Source: Halolacustris sp051744345 (GTDB taxonomy: Bacteria > Actinomycetota > Humimicrobiia > Humimicrobiales > Humimicrobiaceae). From it: 5,979 nt of DNA. Numbering within the stretch: the stretch's first letter is position 1; every line of letters begins with the position of its first letter. The stretch covers positions 1 to 5,979 of the forward strand of contig JBNJCW010000088.1 in assembly GCA_051744345.1 (NCBI GenBank), given 5' to 3'. Below the pieces are notes generated by a model that had not been told where the DNA came from, made no database searches, and worked only from the letters and a program-made list of their open reading frames with translations. This document shows, piece by piece, positions 5,368 through 5,979 of this stretch. Position numbers and translations under genes: made by a program.

Positions 5368-5979
5368 ATGCTTGGCGAAGAAAGAAGAGAGTACATATTA
5401 AATATAATAAACAAAACAGGGAGCGTTAATGCAAAAGAGATTGCAAAGATGCTCAATGTTTCTGAAGCAACCATAAGAAGAGACCTCAATAAGCTCAGCA
5501 AAAAAAGCCTCATAAAAAGGACATACGGAGGTGCAATGAAGGTACTTTCTGTTGGACAGGAGATGAAGTTTAATACCCAGAAAGAGGTTTACATTGAAGA
5601 AAAGAAAAAGATTGGAATAGCCGCCTCCCAGCTGGTAGAAGAAGGAGATGTGATAATTATCGAATCCGGGACCACCGGTTATCAGACAGCGCTCAACATT
5701 AGCAATAAAAAAGAACTAACCCTTATAACCAATAGCTGTGAAGTGGCTTCAGCTCTCTCTGCCCATAACCCTAATTCTACCATAACCGTAAGCGGCGGCA
5801 TTCTGGATATTCAAACTCACTCTCTGATTGGCCCGGTTGCCGACAATACTTTTTCCAATTTAAATGTTGATAAAGCATTCATAGGTATTACCGGACTTGA
5901 TATTGAAAAAGGGATAACTGCTGTAAATCCTATTGAAGCCATCACCAAGAAAAATATCATAAACAGTGCAAAAACAGTT
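5368..5979 (+). CDS. DeoR/GlpR-family transcriptional regulator, N-terminal part (runs off the right edge)
   Basis: This is a cytosolic DNA-binding protein of the type that represses sugar-catabolism operons and responds to a phosphorylated sugar. There are 204 codons, open to the end of the window; the family is usually about 250-260 residues. The N-terminus MLGEERREYILNIINKTGSV leads into a winged helix-turn-helix, whose recognition part is VSEATIRRDLNKL and which ends with KRTYGGA (about residues 50-56). The sensor domain follows, with a short segment IIIESGTTG where the family has its D/E-SGTT phosphate-binding motif, then LITNS and SGG. The ATG is the only plausible start here and has no clear Shine-Dalgarno sequence. 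The gene is divergent from lacI across 280 bp. It may control this locus, or a further operon to the right that is not in view. Confidence 0.94.
   Translation, partial: MLGEERREYILNIINKTGSVNAKEIAKMLNVSEATIRRDLNKLSKKSLIKRTYGGAMKVLSVGQEMKFNTQKEVYIEEKKKIGIAASQLVEEGDVIIIESGTTGYQTALNISNKKELTLITNSCEVASALSAHNPNSTITVSGGILDIQTHSLIGPVADNTFSNLNVDKAFIGITGLDIEKGITAVNPIEAITKKNIINSAKTV

Noticed and set aside
1..5979. CRISPR arrays, tRNA/rRNA genes, insertion sequences
   Set aside because: No regularly spaced repeats, no recognisable tRNA arms or rRNA stretches, and no transposase frame or terminal repeats were seen.

Overview
The window is bacterial and looks like a sugar-catabolism locus from an anaerobe or thermophile-type lineage. 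GC is moderate in the genes and low between them, and Ile ATA and Arg AGG/AGA codons are frequent. Nothing identifies the taxon, so I leave it open.

Five genes lie head to tail on the minus strand, read from right to left: a LacI-family repressor (4077-5087), a NagB-like sugar-phosphate isomerase/deaminase relative (3030-3965), a Gfo/Idh/MocA oxidoreductase (start 2894, frame broken near 2010), an M20 metallopeptidase/deacylase (555-1853) and an FGGY carbohydrate kinase (start 550, running off the left edge). Gaps are 111, 135, 34 and 4 bp, as expected for an operon; the kinase ribosome-binding site overlaps the M20 stop codon. On the plus strand, a DeoR-family regulator starts at 5368 and runs off the right edge. 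The 280 bp between the divergent regulators (5088-5367) hold a promoter in each direction and several inverted repeats, one of them a LacI-type operator over the expected lacI transcription start.

The kinase, the dehydrogenase, the NagB-like enzyme and the hydrolase together suggest uptake and breakdown of a substituted, probably amino- or N-acylated, sugar: hydrolytic release of an acyl group, oxidation, phosphorylation and isomerisation/deamination. The substrate and the order of steps cannot be read from the sequence. No transporter is in view.

The most unusual region is the Gfo/Idh/MocA gene. One base is missing in a run of six T, so the last 39 family-typical residues are in another frame. 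The break falls exactly on a T-TTT-TTG heptamer, a -1 slippery sequence that would restore the frame. Its start codon also sits in a 15-bp tandem duplication that moves the Shine-Dalgarno sequence 18 nt away. Three of the enzymes (NagB-like, M20, Gfo) carry substitutions at family signature residues, so none should be given its textbook substrate without testing.
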